Positions 41,026 to 49,932 are shown, counted from the stretch's first letter. The stretch is 52,842 bases of DNA from Salinivirga cyanobacteriivorans (GCF_001443605.1 NZ_CP013118.1:3689659-3742500), one strand, 5' to 3'. Notes: a model not told the origin generated them from the sequence alone. Program-made: numbers and translations.

Positions 41026-41727
41026 TTAATCTACAAACTTGTAGCCTACTCCTTTGATGGTTTTAATTAGGTCATTTCCGATTTTTTCTCTGAGTTTTCT
41101 GATATGTACGTCGATGGTACGATCGCCAACAATTATGTTATCTCCCCATACGGAAGTATAAATTTCGTCGCGTGTAAATACTTTGTTTTTTTTCGAGGCC
41201 AATAAAGCAAGCAACTCAAATTCTTTGCGAGGCAGAATCAGCTCTTCCTCACCTTTAAGTACAACATATTTTTCTTTGTCAATAATTAAACCGGCAATTT
41301 CAATGGTATTTGTCGAGCCTTCATTTTTGGTCTCCTGTATTCCTTTGTACCTTTTTAAAAGGGCCTTAACCCGACTGATGAGTACTTTGGGTTTTATTGG
41401 TTTGGTGATATAGTCGTCGCCGCCTGCTTCAAAACCTGCTATTTGAGAGTAATCTTCTCCCCGTGCAGTTAAAAAAGCAATTATGGTACTGTTAAGCTCC
41501 TGTATTTCTCTGAGCTGCGAACAGGTTTCAATGCCATCCATCTCAGGCATCATTACATCCAAAATAATGAGGTGTGGTTTCAAATCTACAGCTTTTTGTA
41601 TGGCTTCTTTGCCATTGGTTGCTGTACTTACATTATAACCTTCTTTGGATAGGTTGTAACTAATGAATTCCCGAATATCGGATTCATCGTCAACCAGTAA
41701 AATTTTTTGGTGTTTAGGATCAGACAT
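41026..41727 (-). CDS. phoB: PhoB-like response regulator (OmpR/PhoB family)
   Basis: A 233-residue regulator with an N-terminal receiver (ILLVDDESDIREFISYNLSK; phospho-acceptor Asp57 in IILDVMMPEMDGIE; Thr in FLTARG; Lys in YITKPIKP) and a C-terminal winged helix (ELILPRKEFELLALLASKKN, WGDNIIVGDRTIDVHIRKLR, TIKGVGYKF). It starts 5 bases after the kinase stop at 41733 and belongs to the phoR-phoB operon. Placement beside a phosphate transporter makes phosphate response the likeliest role. Conserved 11-bp direct repeats upstream of that transporter and of the lipoprotein at 45421 are candidate binding sites. Confidence 0.88.
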   Translation of the reverse strand: MSDPKHQKILLVDDESDIREFISYNLSKEGYNVSTATNGKEAIQKAVDLKPHLIILDVMMPEMDGIETCSQLREIQELNSTIIAFLTARGEDYSQIAGFEAGGDDYITKPIKPKVLISRVKALLKRYKGIQETKNEGSTNTIEIAGLIIDKEKYVVLKGEEELILPRKEFELLALLASKKNKVFTRDEIYTSVWGDNIIVGDRTIDVHIRKLREKIGNDLIKTIKGVGYKFVD

Positions 41728-41732
41728 GCGTA

Positions 41733-42776
41733 TTATTTTTTCGTTGATTTGTTCAATGTAAATGAAAAGGTTGTACCCTTGTTTATATCAGATTTTACAT
41801 TGATGGTTTGGTTATGTGCATCAATGATGTGTTTTACAATCGACAGTCCCAGCCCGGTTCCTCCTTCTTCCCTTGACCGGCTTTTGTCGACGCGGTAAAA
41901 TCGTTCGAATATTCTGGGTAAATTTTCCGGCGAAATACCAATTCCATCATCTTTAATCTCTATAAGTATATAGGCATCCATATCATAAAAACTGGCCCTG
42001 ATATTTCCTTTTGCTTTTCCGTATTTCAGGGCATTTATTACAAGATTAGATATTACCTCGAATATACGTTTTTTATCAGCATTGACTTTTATTGGTTTTT
42101 CTGCACCAGGTCCAAACTTCAACGATATTTGTTTTTCTTCTGCACGCATATGATGCATTTCAAAAACATCTGCAACCAGCCCTGTAATATCGAAGTTCGA
42201 GTATTTCAGCTCAAGTTCTCCGGCTTCAAGCCTTGTAATTGTCTCAAGATCCTCTACAATTGAGATCATCCTGTTGATACTTTTTTCGGTCCTTTCCAGG
42301 TATAGTTTATTTATATTCGGATCATCAATACCACCATCTAAAAGAGTGAGAATATAGCCCTGAATATTAAAAATAGGTGTTTTAAGTTCATGTGAAACAT
42401 TTCCAAGAAACTCTTTCCTATAGCGCTCCATCTCCTTAAGTTGTTCTATCTCCTGTGCTTTGTGCTCACTGTAAATCGTTACTTCATTTTTAACTTTTGT
42501 AATAATATCAGTAGCTTCAGTTTGTTTCCTGGCCAGCTTATTCTTAATATTAATGTCGTGTATTGATTTGTAAATGGGCTTTATCTTATTGTAAATGAAA
42601 TGGTCTAGAATATAACGAATGGTGTAATAACTAACGATAAATACAGAAGAAATCCATAAAATGCCGATCCACCACGATGTGATAAGAAAAAAGTCAATGA
42701 GCCAATATAAAAAACTAACAAATGTAATTATGAGCGAAATAAGCAGTGTGAGCTGCTTTGAGGATACACTTTTCAT
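41733..42776 (-). CDS. phoR: PhoR-like membrane sensor histidine kinase
   Basis: A 347-residue kinase with two membrane helices (residues about 8-30 and 35-55) and almost no periplasmic loop, then a short linker, HisKA with EFLGNVSHELKTPIF (His129), and an ATPase domain with SNLVINALKYGKAKG, IEIKDDGIGISPE and EEGGTGLGLSIVKH. The lack of a sensor domain is like PhoR proteins that sense through a partner transport system. It is the first gene of an operon with phoB, and divergent from the PiT gene starting at 42960, sharing a 183-bp intergenic region. Confidence 0.88.
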   Translation of the reverse strand: MKSVSSKQLTLLISLIITFVSFLYWLIDFFLITSWWIGILWISSVFIVSYYTIRYILDHFIYNKIKPIYKSIHDINIKNKLARKQTEATDIITKVKNEVTIYSEHKAQEIEQLKEMERYRKEFLGNVSHELKTPIFNIQGYILTLLDGGIDDPNINKLYLERTEKSINRMISIVEDLETITRLEAGELELKYSNFDITGLVADVFEMHHMRAEEKQISLKFGPGAEKPIKVNADKKRIFEVISNLVINALKYGKAKGNIRASFYDMDAYILIEIKDDGIGISPENLPRIFERFYRVDKSRSREEGGTGLGLSIVKHIIDAHNQTINVKSDINKGTTFSFTLNKSTKK

Positions 42777-42858
42777 TTGTGCTATTTATTTAAATAAATC
42801 CGGTTAATTTTGTTCATAAGTAAATTGTAAAAATAACCAATGATTGATTATTTTCGGG

Positions 42859-42900
42859 TTAAATATCAATCAAATGCTATGACTTAACATTAATTTAATA
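42859..42900 (+). promoter_or_regulatory. Putative Pho boxes upstream of the PiT gene
   Basis: Two pairs of 11-bp-spaced half-sites. The strong pair is TTAACA at 42884 and TTAATA at 42895 (11 bases apart). The weaker pair is TTAAAT at 42859 and TCAAAT at 42870. PhoB sites are direct repeats with exactly this 11-bp period. The 18-base stretch from 42884 matches the one at 45332 in 15 of 18 positions. Confidence 0.5.
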
Positions 42901-42959
42901 CAGATTCGCAAAAAAATTGATTTTTTAGCAGACATTTTTGAAACGCCTAATTAAGGATT

Positions 42960-45212
42960 ATGGACTATATCTATCTCATCTTTGTCATTGTGCTTTTTGC
43001 ACTGGCAATTTCCGATCTTATTGTTGGAGTAAGTAACGATGCCGTTAATTTTTTAAATTCAGCCATAGGTGCTAAAGCTGCACCGGGTTACATTATTATG
43101 ATTGTGGCATCACTGGGAGTGCTTGTAGGAGCTACGTTTTCAGGTGGTATGATGGAGGTTGCCAGAAAAGGAATTTTTAATCCGCAAATGTTCAATTTTG
43201 CTGAGATTATGACCATATTCCTTGCTGTAATGATTACTGATGTCATTCTGCTCGATCTTTTCAATACCATTGGTCTGCCAACATCAACTACAGTCTCTAT
43301 AGTTTTTGAGCTCCTGGGAGCTTCAGTTGCCGTTTCAGTAGTAAAAATTGCAATGGATGCCACAGAAACCATGGCCGATTTGGGCACCTACATTAATAGT
43401 GGCAGTGCACTTGCCATTATAGGAGGAATACTGCTCTCGGTGGTACTGGCCTTTTTAATAGGCTCGCTCGTTCAGTATCTGTCACGTCTTTTATTTTCAT
43501 TCAGGTACAGGCGCAACCTAAAATGGGCCGGATCTGCTTTTGGAGGCATTGCCATCAGCGCCATATTTTATTTCATTGTAATTAAAGGATTAAAAGGTAC
43601 TACTTATATTCCGGAGTATATACTCGAATACGTAAAAACACATGCCTTTACCATTATTGGCGTTTCATTTATTGGATGGACGCTTATTCTTCAAATTTTA
43701 TACGGCCTGTTTAAAACCAATGCACCAAGAGTAGTTGTGATTGTCGGTACATTTGCTTTAGCCATGGCCTTTGCCGGTAACGACCTGGTAAACTTTATAG
43801 GTGTGCCATTGGCCGGGCTGGCCTCATATAAAGCCTATGCAGCATCCGGAATGGAAGCTTCTGAATATATGATGGATATTTTAGCTCAGCCCGTTCAAAG
43901 CGGTACATTTATTTTACTTGGTGCAGGAGCCATCATGATTGCTACACTTTGGACATCATCAAAGGCAAAGTCAGTAGTAGCTACCACGGTTGACCTCAGT
44001 AGACAGGACGAGGGCGAAGAACGATTCGATGCTACCGCATTTAGCCGTTTTATGGTGCGCGCTTCCGTGAATTTTAATGAAGGGGTTGCTAAAATACTCC
44101 CTGCAGGTGTACGTAAAGGAATTGAATCTCGTTTCCAAAGACCCGATGAGCCCGAAGATCCGGGCAATCCGGCCTTTGATATGATCCGGGCTGCAGTGAA
44201 TTTGTCTGTTGCCAGTATTTTAATTGCCATTGCCACCTCACTTAAGTTACCCCTTTCTACCACATACGTTACTTTTATGGTAGCCATGGGTACATCACTG
44301 GCCGATCGTGCCTGGGGGCGCGATAGTGCAGTATATCGTATCACAGGGGTTTTTACCGTAATTTCCGGTTGGTTCATGACGGCAATTGTAGCATTTTCTG
44401 CTGCTTTCCTTGTGGCGCTCTTCTTAAATTATACCAATATTGTTGGAATTGTTATTATGGTAGGTGTTGCCGCAATATTTATTATTAAAACACATGCAGC
44501 ACATAAGAGCTCAGAAGCACGTAAAAAAGAGAGAGCGACCGAAAATGAACAGGAATTTATCGATGAAACTGGTAAATATCTTGATCGTAGTAACAATGCA
44601 GTAAAAACTGCTTTGATCAAAGCTTCGAAAATATATTTTGTGGCCATTAATGGTTTGATTAATGAGGATAGAAGAAAACTGAAAACCATTCGGAACGAAA
44701 TACATGATTATAACAACCATATCAAAGACCTGAAGGATAACCTGTACAGGTTCCTTACGAAATTAAACAAATTGACACCCGAGACAGGCCATTATTACGT
44801 ACAGGTATTGGATTACATGAGAGAAATGGCCCACGCGTTAAATTATGTGGTTGAGCCCGCACACGATCATGTGGCCAATAAACATAAATCCCTTAAAAAA
44901 GAGCAGCAAAAAGAGTTGGCCGAACTTTCCGAAAAAATTTCAGAAATCTTTAATAAAACTATACATCTGGTCAAGGAAACAAAATATAATGAACTAGGTG
45001 AAATAGTAACTGAAATGGAAGGACTTATAAATCATATTCAGGAAATGAGAAGGCAACAAATTAAACGTATTAAGAAAGGTGCTGTAAATACGCGTAACAG
45101 TATGCTATACCTTGGCTTAATGCAAGAATCAAAGAACCTGCTGCTGTTCATGATTAACCTGCTTAAAGCACAACGCGACTTTGTAATTTATACCGAGAAA
45201 CATCTGGATTAA
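42960..45212 (+). CDS. PiT-family phosphate transporter with PhoU-like C-terminal domain
   Basis: PiT carriers bring inorganic phosphate, often with divalent metal and H+ or Na+, across the inner membrane. The 750 residues hold two PiT repeats: ISDLIVGVSNDAVNFLNSAI near the N-terminus and AMAFAGNDLVNFIGVPLAG near residue 270, with ten or more membrane helices to about residue 515. Residues about 530-750 are a helical PhoU-like domain (RSNNAVKTALIKASKIYF, YVQVLDYMREMAHALNYVVE) that in other organisms regulates phosphate import. Such fusion joins transport and control in one chain. It is divergent from phoR-phoB and carries candidate Pho boxes upstream. It ends at its own terminator. Confidence 0.92.
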   Translation: MDYIYLIFVIVLFALAISDLIVGVSNDAVNFLNSAIGAKAAPGYIIMIVASLGVLVGATFSGGMMEVARKGIFNPQMFNFAEIMTIFLAVMITDVILLDLFNTIGLPTSTTVSIVFELLGASVAVSVVKIAMDATETMADLGTYINSGSALAIIGGILLSVVLAFLIGSLVQYLSRLLFSFRYRRNLKWAGSAFGGIAISAIFYFIVIKGLKGTTYIPEYILEYVKTHAFTIIGVSFIGWTLILQILYGLFKTNAPRVVVIVGTFALAMAFAGNDLVNFIGVPLAGLASYKAYAASGMEASEYMMDILAQPVQSGTFILLGAGAIMIATLWTSSKAKSVVATTVDLSRQDEGEERFDATAFSRFMVRASVNFNEGVAKILPAGVRKGIESRFQRPDEPEDPGNPAFDMIRAAVNLSVASILIAIATSLKLPLSTTYVTFMVAMGTSLADRAWGRDSAVYRITGVFTVISGWFMTAIVAFSAAFLVALFLNYTNIVGIVIMVGVAAIFIIKTHAAHKSSEARKKERATENEQEFIDETGKYLDRSNNAVKTALIKASKIYFVAINGLINEDRRKLKTIRNEIHDYNNHIKDLKDNLYRFLTKLNKLTPETGHYYVQVLDYMREMAHALNYVVEPAHDHVANKHKSLKKEQQKELAELSEKISEIFNKTIHLVKETKYNELGEIVTEMEGLINHIQEMRRQQIKRIKKGAVNTRNSMLYLGLMQESKNLLLFMINLLKAQRDFVIYTEKHLD

Positions 45213-45231
45213 TACAAGTATATTTTTTATG

Positions 45232-45264
45232 AAATGGGCTGCTTTGTAAGTAGCCCATTTTTTT
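45232..45264 (+). terminator. Terminator of the PiT gene
   Basis: AAATGGGCT and AGCCCATTT form a 9-bp core stem, extended inside by three or four more pairs, followed by TTTT. It lies 20 bases after the stop. Confidence 0.88.
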
Positions 45265-45290
45265 GTGCTTTAGTTAGTTACAATCTCATG

Positions 45291-45359
45291 TTAAATCAAT
45301 ATTAAGTGTATTGAACCGAAATTTTCACTTGTTAATATTTACTTAATACCCGCTTAAAG
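45291..45359 (+). promoter_or_regulatory. Putative Pho box array upstream of the surface lipoprotein gene
   Basis: Half-sites at an 11-bp period: TTAAAT at 45291 and TTAAGT at 45302; then a run of three, TTAATA at 45332, TTAATA at 45343 and TTAAAG at 45354. The last lies where a -33 element would be relative to a weak -7-like TTCATTTG at 45380-45387, as expected for an activator that replaces a weak -33 contact. The start codon is 62 bases further. Confidence 0.5.
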
Positions 45360-45420
45360 TTCTGTACAAAGCAAAGTATTTCATTTGTCACAGAGATTAA
45401 AACCCTAAAATTTATTCACA

Positions 45421-46650
45421 ATGAAAAACAAATTATTCATTCTCGGACTTATTATGGTAGCATTTGGATTTGTCGTTACATCATGCGATGATGACGATGA
45501 TGATAATAATGGAGATGCAAATACAGGTAATACAGTTGTAACCGACAACATTTCTGAAAACACTACCTGGACTAGCGAAAATGTATATGAATTAGCTGGT
45601 CGCATTACTGTATTAGATGGTGCAACTTTAACAATTGAACCAGGAACTATTATTAAAGGTCAGGCAGGTACTGATGCCAATGCAACAGCTCTGTTAGTTG
45701 CTCGCGGAGGAACTTTAATGGCCGAGGGAACTGCTTCAGCTCCAATTATTTTTACTTCAGTTGCTGATGAAATTACCCCAGAAGATGTTGAAGCAGGTAA
45801 TTTTGCAAGTCCCAATTTAGACCCCGATATTAATGGTCTTTGGGGTGGTGTTATTGTGCTGGGAAAAGCCAGAATATCTGCTCAGAATGAAAATGATCAG
45901 GATGCAACAGAAGTTCAGATTGAAGGAATTCCTACCTCTGATACCAATGGATTATACGGTGGAAGTACTGATGATGATAACTCTGGTGTAATTAGATATG
46001 TTTCTATTCGTCATGGAGGATCTAATATTGGTGCAGGAAATGAAATTAATGGACTTACTCTTGGTGGCGTTGGCTCTGGTACAACAGTTGAATATGTTGA
46101 AGTGGTTGCCAATCAGGATGATGGCATTGAGTGGTTCGGTGGAACTGTAGACGTAAGTAAAGTTGTTGTCTGGAATCCAGGTGATGATGGTCTTGACACT
46201 GACCAGGCCTGGAACGGAACATGTTCTGATTTTATTGTTGTTGCTCCTCAGGGAAGTCTCTTCGAACTTGATGGTCCAGAAGGTTCATACATCAATGGAA
46301 ACCATACTTTTAATAACGGTATCGCCTATGCCGGTGATTTAGGAGAGGAATTAATTGATTTTGACGGAAGCACAAACGTAGATATGTCCAATATATATTT
46401 CTTCGGCGTTGCTACAGAAGACATTGTTGTAGAATCATATGCGGACATGGCTGCAAACGGAGGAAGTGTAACAAATTTTGAATATACTTTACCAGACACA
46501 GTTGCTGTTGAGGCAGTTTTTCTGGATATTCCTGCTAATCAACTTACAGAGGTTGCTTCAGTTGGCGCTCAAACTGTTGGCCCGGCAACTACCGGGTTTA
46601 GCTGGACATGGGCTGCTCAATCAGGAGCATTAAGTAATCTTGGTCTGTAA
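45421..46650 (+). CDS. Surface lipoprotein with right-handed beta-helix
   Basis: A 409-residue lipoprotein. The signal MKNKLFILGLIMVAFGFVVTSC gives Cys22, directly followed by six aspartates (CDDDDDDNNGD), matching the acidic lipoprotein export signal known in Bacteroidota, so it is likely surface-exposed. The rest is a repetitive beta-helix: ELAGRITVLDGATLTIEPGT, GGTLMAEGTASAPIIFTS, RYVSIRHGGSNIGAGNEING and VEYVEVVANQDDGIEWFGGT. The C-terminus is Ala/Gly rich. Pairing with a TonB receptor gene 83 bases downstream suggests a ligand-binding partner. I infer phosphate responsiveness from the upstream repeats. No catalytic motif is seen. Confidence 0.82.
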   Translation: MKNKLFILGLIMVAFGFVVTSCDDDDDDNNGDANTGNTVVTDNISENTTWTSENVYELAGRITVLDGATLTIEPGTIIKGQAGTDANATALLVARGGTLMAEGTASAPIIFTSVADEITPEDVEAGNFASPNLDPDINGLWGGVIVLGKARISAQNENDQDATEVQIEGIPTSDTNGLYGGSTDDDNSGVIRYVSIRHGGSNIGAGNEINGLTLGGVGSGTTVEYVEVVANQDDGIEWFGGTVDVSKVVVWNPGDDGLDTDQAWNGTCSDFIVVAPQGSLFELDGPEGSYINGNHTFNNGIAYAGDLGEELIDFDGSTNVDMSNIYFFGVATEDIVVESYADMAANGGSVTNFEYTLPDTVAVEAVFLDIPANQLTEVASVGAQTVGPATTGFSWTWAAQSGALSNLGL

Positions 46651-46667
46651 AATCTGAAAATACACAG

Positions 46668-46700
46668 AAGCTTGCTTTAGCAATAAGGCAAGCTTTTTTT
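46668..46700 (+). terminator. Intercistronic terminator between lipoprotein and TonB receptor genes
   Basis: AAGCTTGC and GCAAGCTT form a perfect 8-bp stem (with a 12-base loop), followed by T7. It stands between two co-oriented genes, so it may reduce read-through from the lipoprotein gene to the receptor. Confidence 0.85.
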
Positions 46701-46733
46701 CATGTAAATACAGCCTGAACCAATATTAATTAA

Positions 46734-49646
46734 ATGACTATGAAAATGAATTTAAAATCTGTTGTTTTGTTTGCTTTACTGTGCTTTTCATCTGCGATGT
46801 ATGCGCAAAATGGAACAATACGAGGTACAATTATAGATGATGCTACGGGAGAAACCCTTGTAGGAGCTCAAATAATTATTAAAGAAATGCCTGGCACGGG
46901 CACAATTACTGATTTAGATGGAGCTTTTTCGCTCAATGTTTCGCCAGGTAATTATACGGTTCAGGTAAGGTATATTTCTTATCAAAATATGACTATTGAA
47001 GATGTAAATGTAGAATCTGGTGAAATAACCGTGCTTGGCAACCTGAATTTGAAAGAAGATAATCAGGTGCTGCAAGAAGTTGTTGTAACTGCTGAAGCTG
47101 TTAAGAATTCAGAAATAGCGCTGATGTCGATGAGAAAAAAATCGCAGGTAATGATGGATGGCATATCAGCATCAAAAATGGATTTAATTGGAGATGCGAC
47201 AGCGGTTGAAGCAGTAAAACGCGTAACAGGCGTATCAATAGAAGGTGGTAAATATGTATATGTTAGAGGCCTGGGCGACAGATATTCCAAAACGACATTA
47301 AATGGCGTAGACATTCCCGGGCTTGATCCCGACCGAAATACGCTACAAATGGATATTTTTCCAACTAACCTTGTAAGCAATATTACTGTTAGTAAAAATT
47401 TTACTGCAGATATGCCTGCCGATTTTACCGGTGGACTATTAAATATTGAAACTGTTGCTTTCCCGGAAAAAAAAGTTTTAAACTTTTCAATTGGCACGGG
47501 ATATAATCCTAAATCTAATTTTAACTCTGATTTTTTAAGTTACGAAGGTGGCAGCACTGATTTTTTAGGATTTGATGATGGCACAAGATCACTTCCCGAT
47601 GATGCAAAATTAAATAATATGCCAACCCCAATTAGTGGCGCTTCAAGTTCAGAGGTAAATAGTTTTTTGAATAGTTTTAGTTCAGGGTTAGATGCAGAAA
47701 CAGAAACAAGCTTAATGGATTTGAGCCTGAGTGTTTCATTTGGTAACCAAATAGAACTAAAAAAACAAGATAGTGAGCCGTTAAATTCTCCTAAATTGGG
47801 TTATATATTTTCTGTTTCATATAAAAACGATTTCGAATTATATTTAAACGCTGAAGATGGTGAATATCAAAGATCAACAGATAATCCCAGTGAATATGAA
47901 CTATTGCAGGCAGATGTGAAGAAAGGTGATATAGGGAAAGTTAATACATTAGTCGGACTTCTTGGAGGAGTAGCATATAAGACAAACTTCTCAAAAATTA
48001 GGATGACTCTTATGCACTTACAGAATGGGGAGAAAAGTGCTGCCGATTTGGTAATTGACAATAATGATGTTGCAGGACAATCAGGTTATGAAGGATTGGC
48101 TGATATATTGTCCTATGGCCAACGATCGTTGTCAAATCTGTTAATTGGAGGTAAGCATGTTTATGATAATAGTGGTTGGGAGATTAATTGGAAAGTATCT
48201 CCAACTTATTCAATATCTGATGATCCTGACATTCGAAAAACAGCTTTTACCATTGAAAACAAACCGTTATTTAATGCCGGAGCAGCAGGATTTCCAACCA
48301 GAATATGGAGGTCTTTGGGAGAATTTAACGGCGTTGCAAAAGCTGATTTAATCAAAAAACACAGCCTTTTTGGAGAAAATGCCAAATTAAAATTTGGTTT
48401 CCTTTATACCTACAAGCACAGAAATTACGAAATATTAAAATATACAGTTCAGTTTTTTGGCTCACAACCAGATTGGGAACTTGCCGATGCTTCACTTGTT
48501 TTAAAGCCTGAAAATCTTTATCCAAATGGACCAATATATTATCAATCTGCTAATAATGTTCCAAACCCCAATCAGTATTCATCTAATGTGCATAATAGAG
48601 GATTGTACCTCTCTGAAGAGTTTTCTTTCCTGTCGCAATTTAAAAGTATTCTAGGAGTAAGAATTGAAAATTATGTGCAGCGTCATACAGGTAGAGATCA
48701 GGCTGGTTCAACAGGAGCTAGTAGCGGAAATGTATTGGATGATGAAATTGTATTGAATTCAACAGATTTCTTTCCATCTGCAATTATTATTTACGAAATA
48801 TCTGATAATCAAAAAATAAGAGTATCTTATTCCAGAACGATCGCGCGGCCTTCTTTTAAAGAACTGTCTTATGCCCAAATTATTGATCCTGTCTCAGATC
48901 GTATTTTTAACGGAGGGCTCCATGAATATGCTGATTGGGATGGAAATTTACATGAGACAAGAATTAATAACTATGATTTACGCTGGGATTATTTTATGGA
49001 ACGCGGGCAAATATTTTCTATAAGTGCTTTTTATAAACAGTTCGATGATCCAATTGAATTGGTTCGTATACCTGAAGGGACAACCAGCCCTGAATATCAA
49101 CCTCGTAATGTTGGTGATGGTCAGTTGTATGGTATAGAAATAGAGGCGGTTAAGTCCCTGGGGTTTGTTTCTCCAATGCTTGATAATTATAATGTTAGCG
49201 GGAATGTTACGTTTGTTTATTCAGAAATTGATATGACAGATAAGGAATATTACTCAAGGCTTGGTAGTGCGAGAACAGGCGAAAAAGTTAAAAGAACCAG
49301 GGAAATGGCTGGTCAATCGCCCTATGTTGTCAATGCTGGGTTTAGCTATAATAATAAGGATAGGGGACTTGATATAGGGTTATTCTATAATGTCAAAGGG
49401 CCTACCTTACAGGTGGTCGGTTCCAGGAATATTCCTGATGTATATAGTAAACCATTTCATGGGTTGAATTTTAGTGCAAGTAAAAAACTTGGCAAAAATG
49501 AAAACATGAGTACAGATATTAAAGTTTCGAATATATTGGATCAGAAGCGGGAAAGCATTTTTATGTCATATAAAGCCACAGATCAAATTTATAAAAGCCG
49601 ATATACAGGGACTTCATTTAGCATTGGGTTTAGTTATAAATTTTGA
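46734..49646 (+). CDS. TonB-dependent outer membrane receptor
   Basis: A 970-residue outer-membrane receptor that takes up its ligand with TonB energy. The export signal (LKSVVLFALLCFSSAMYAQ) is followed by an N-terminal carboxypeptidase-regulatory-like domain (GTIRGTIIDDATGETLVGAQ, LDGAFSLNVSPGNYTV), then the plug (about 110-240; KRVTGVSIEGGKYVYVRGLG, DRYSKTTLNGVDIPGLDPDR) and a 22-strand barrel ending in the aromatic FSIGFSYKF. The motif VRGLGDRYSKTTLNG is typical of one receptor subgroup in this phylum. Three ATGs at 46734, 46740 and 46746 are alternative starts. It follows a beta-helix lipoprotein and precedes the rRNA operon. The ligand is unknown; phosphate esters or organophosphate are reasonable guesses from context. 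Confidence 0.88.
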   Translation: MTMKMNLKSVVLFALLCFSSAMYAQNGTIRGTIIDDATGETLVGAQIIIKEMPGTGTITDLDGAFSLNVSPGNYTVQVRYISYQNMTIEDVNVESGEITVLGNLNLKEDNQVLQEVVVTAEAVKNSEIALMSMRKKSQVMMDGISASKMDLIGDATAVEAVKRVTGVSIEGGKYVYVRGLGDRYSKTTLNGVDIPGLDPDRNTLQMDIFPTNLVSNITVSKNFTADMPADFTGGLLNIETVAFPEKKVLNFSIGTGYNPKSNFNSDFLSYEGGSTDFLGFDDGTRSLPDDAKLNNMPTPISGASSSEVNSFLNSFSSGLDAETETSLMDLSLSVSFGNQIELKKQDSEPLNSPKLGYIFSVSYKNDFELYLNAEDGEYQRSTDNPSEYELLQADVKKGDIGKVNTLVGLLGGVAYKTNFSKIRMTLMHLQNGEKSAADLVIDNNDVAGQSGYEGLADILSYGQRSLSNLLIGGKHVYDNSGWEINWKVSPTYSISDDPDIRKTAFTIENKPLFNAGAAGFPTRIWRSLGEFNGVAKADLIKKHSLFGENAKLKFGFLYTYKHRNYEILKYTVQFFGSQPDWELADASLVLKPENLYPNGPIYYQSANNVPNPNQYSSNVHNRGLYLSEEFSFLSQFKSILGVRIENYVQRHTGRDQAGSTGASSGNVLDDEIVLNSTDFFPSAIIIYEISDNQKIRVSYSRTIARPSFKELSYAQIIDPVSDRIFNGGLHEYADWDGNLHETRINNYDLRWDYFMERGQIFSISAFYKQFDDPIELVRIPEGTTSPEYQPRNVGDGQLYGIEIEAVKSLGFVSPMLDNYNVSGNVTFVYSEIDMTDKEYYSRLGSARTGEKVKRTREMAGQSPYVVNAGFSYNNKDRGLDIGLFYNVKGPTLQVVGSRNIPDVYSKPFHGLNFSASKKLGKNENMSTDIKVSNILDQKRESIFMSYKATDQIYKSRYTGTSFSIGFSYKF

Positions 49647-49666
49647 TGTTTAAATTTACAATATTT

Positions 49667-49694
49667 AAAGGAGGCTATAGCTTCCTTTTTTTTA
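49667..49694 (+). terminator. Terminator of the TonB receptor gene
   Basis: AAAGGAGG and CTTCCTTT (one G-U pair) flank a 6-base loop, followed by a T-run. It lies 20 bases after the stop, before the rRNA promoters. Confidence 0.8.
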
Positions 49695-49754
49695 GCTGAT
49701 TATGAAGCTGTTGTTAATATTCTCTAAAAAACTTCAAAATTCTTTCATAAAAAG

Positions 49755-49786
49755 TTTGGAATGTAAAAAAAGATCTTCTACTTTTG
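49755..49786 (+). promoter_or_regulatory. rRNA operon promoter P1
   Basis: TTTG at 49755-49758, a 20-base spacer, TACTTTTG at 49779-49786. Both elements match the Bacteroidota consensus exactly. The following GCACCCGC resembles the GCAGCCCGC after the second promoter. Confidence 0.8.
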
Positions 49787-49901
49787 CACCCGCTTTGATA
49801 GAAAAAGCGCAGATATTTGAGAGAGATTGAGTGGTTTTGAGCAGAATAGAAAGAGGAGAAATTCGGCAAGAAAAAAAGTTTAAAAAAACTTTACTAAATA
49901 G

Positions 49902-49932
49902 TTGTCGGCGGAAAAAATTAGCTTTATCTTTG
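49902..49932 (+). promoter_or_regulatory. rRNA operon promoter P2
   Basis: TTG at 49902-49904, a 20-base spacer, TATCTTTG at 49925-49932, followed by GCAGCCCGC. It has the same layout as P1, about 146 bases downstream of it. Confidence 0.8.
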
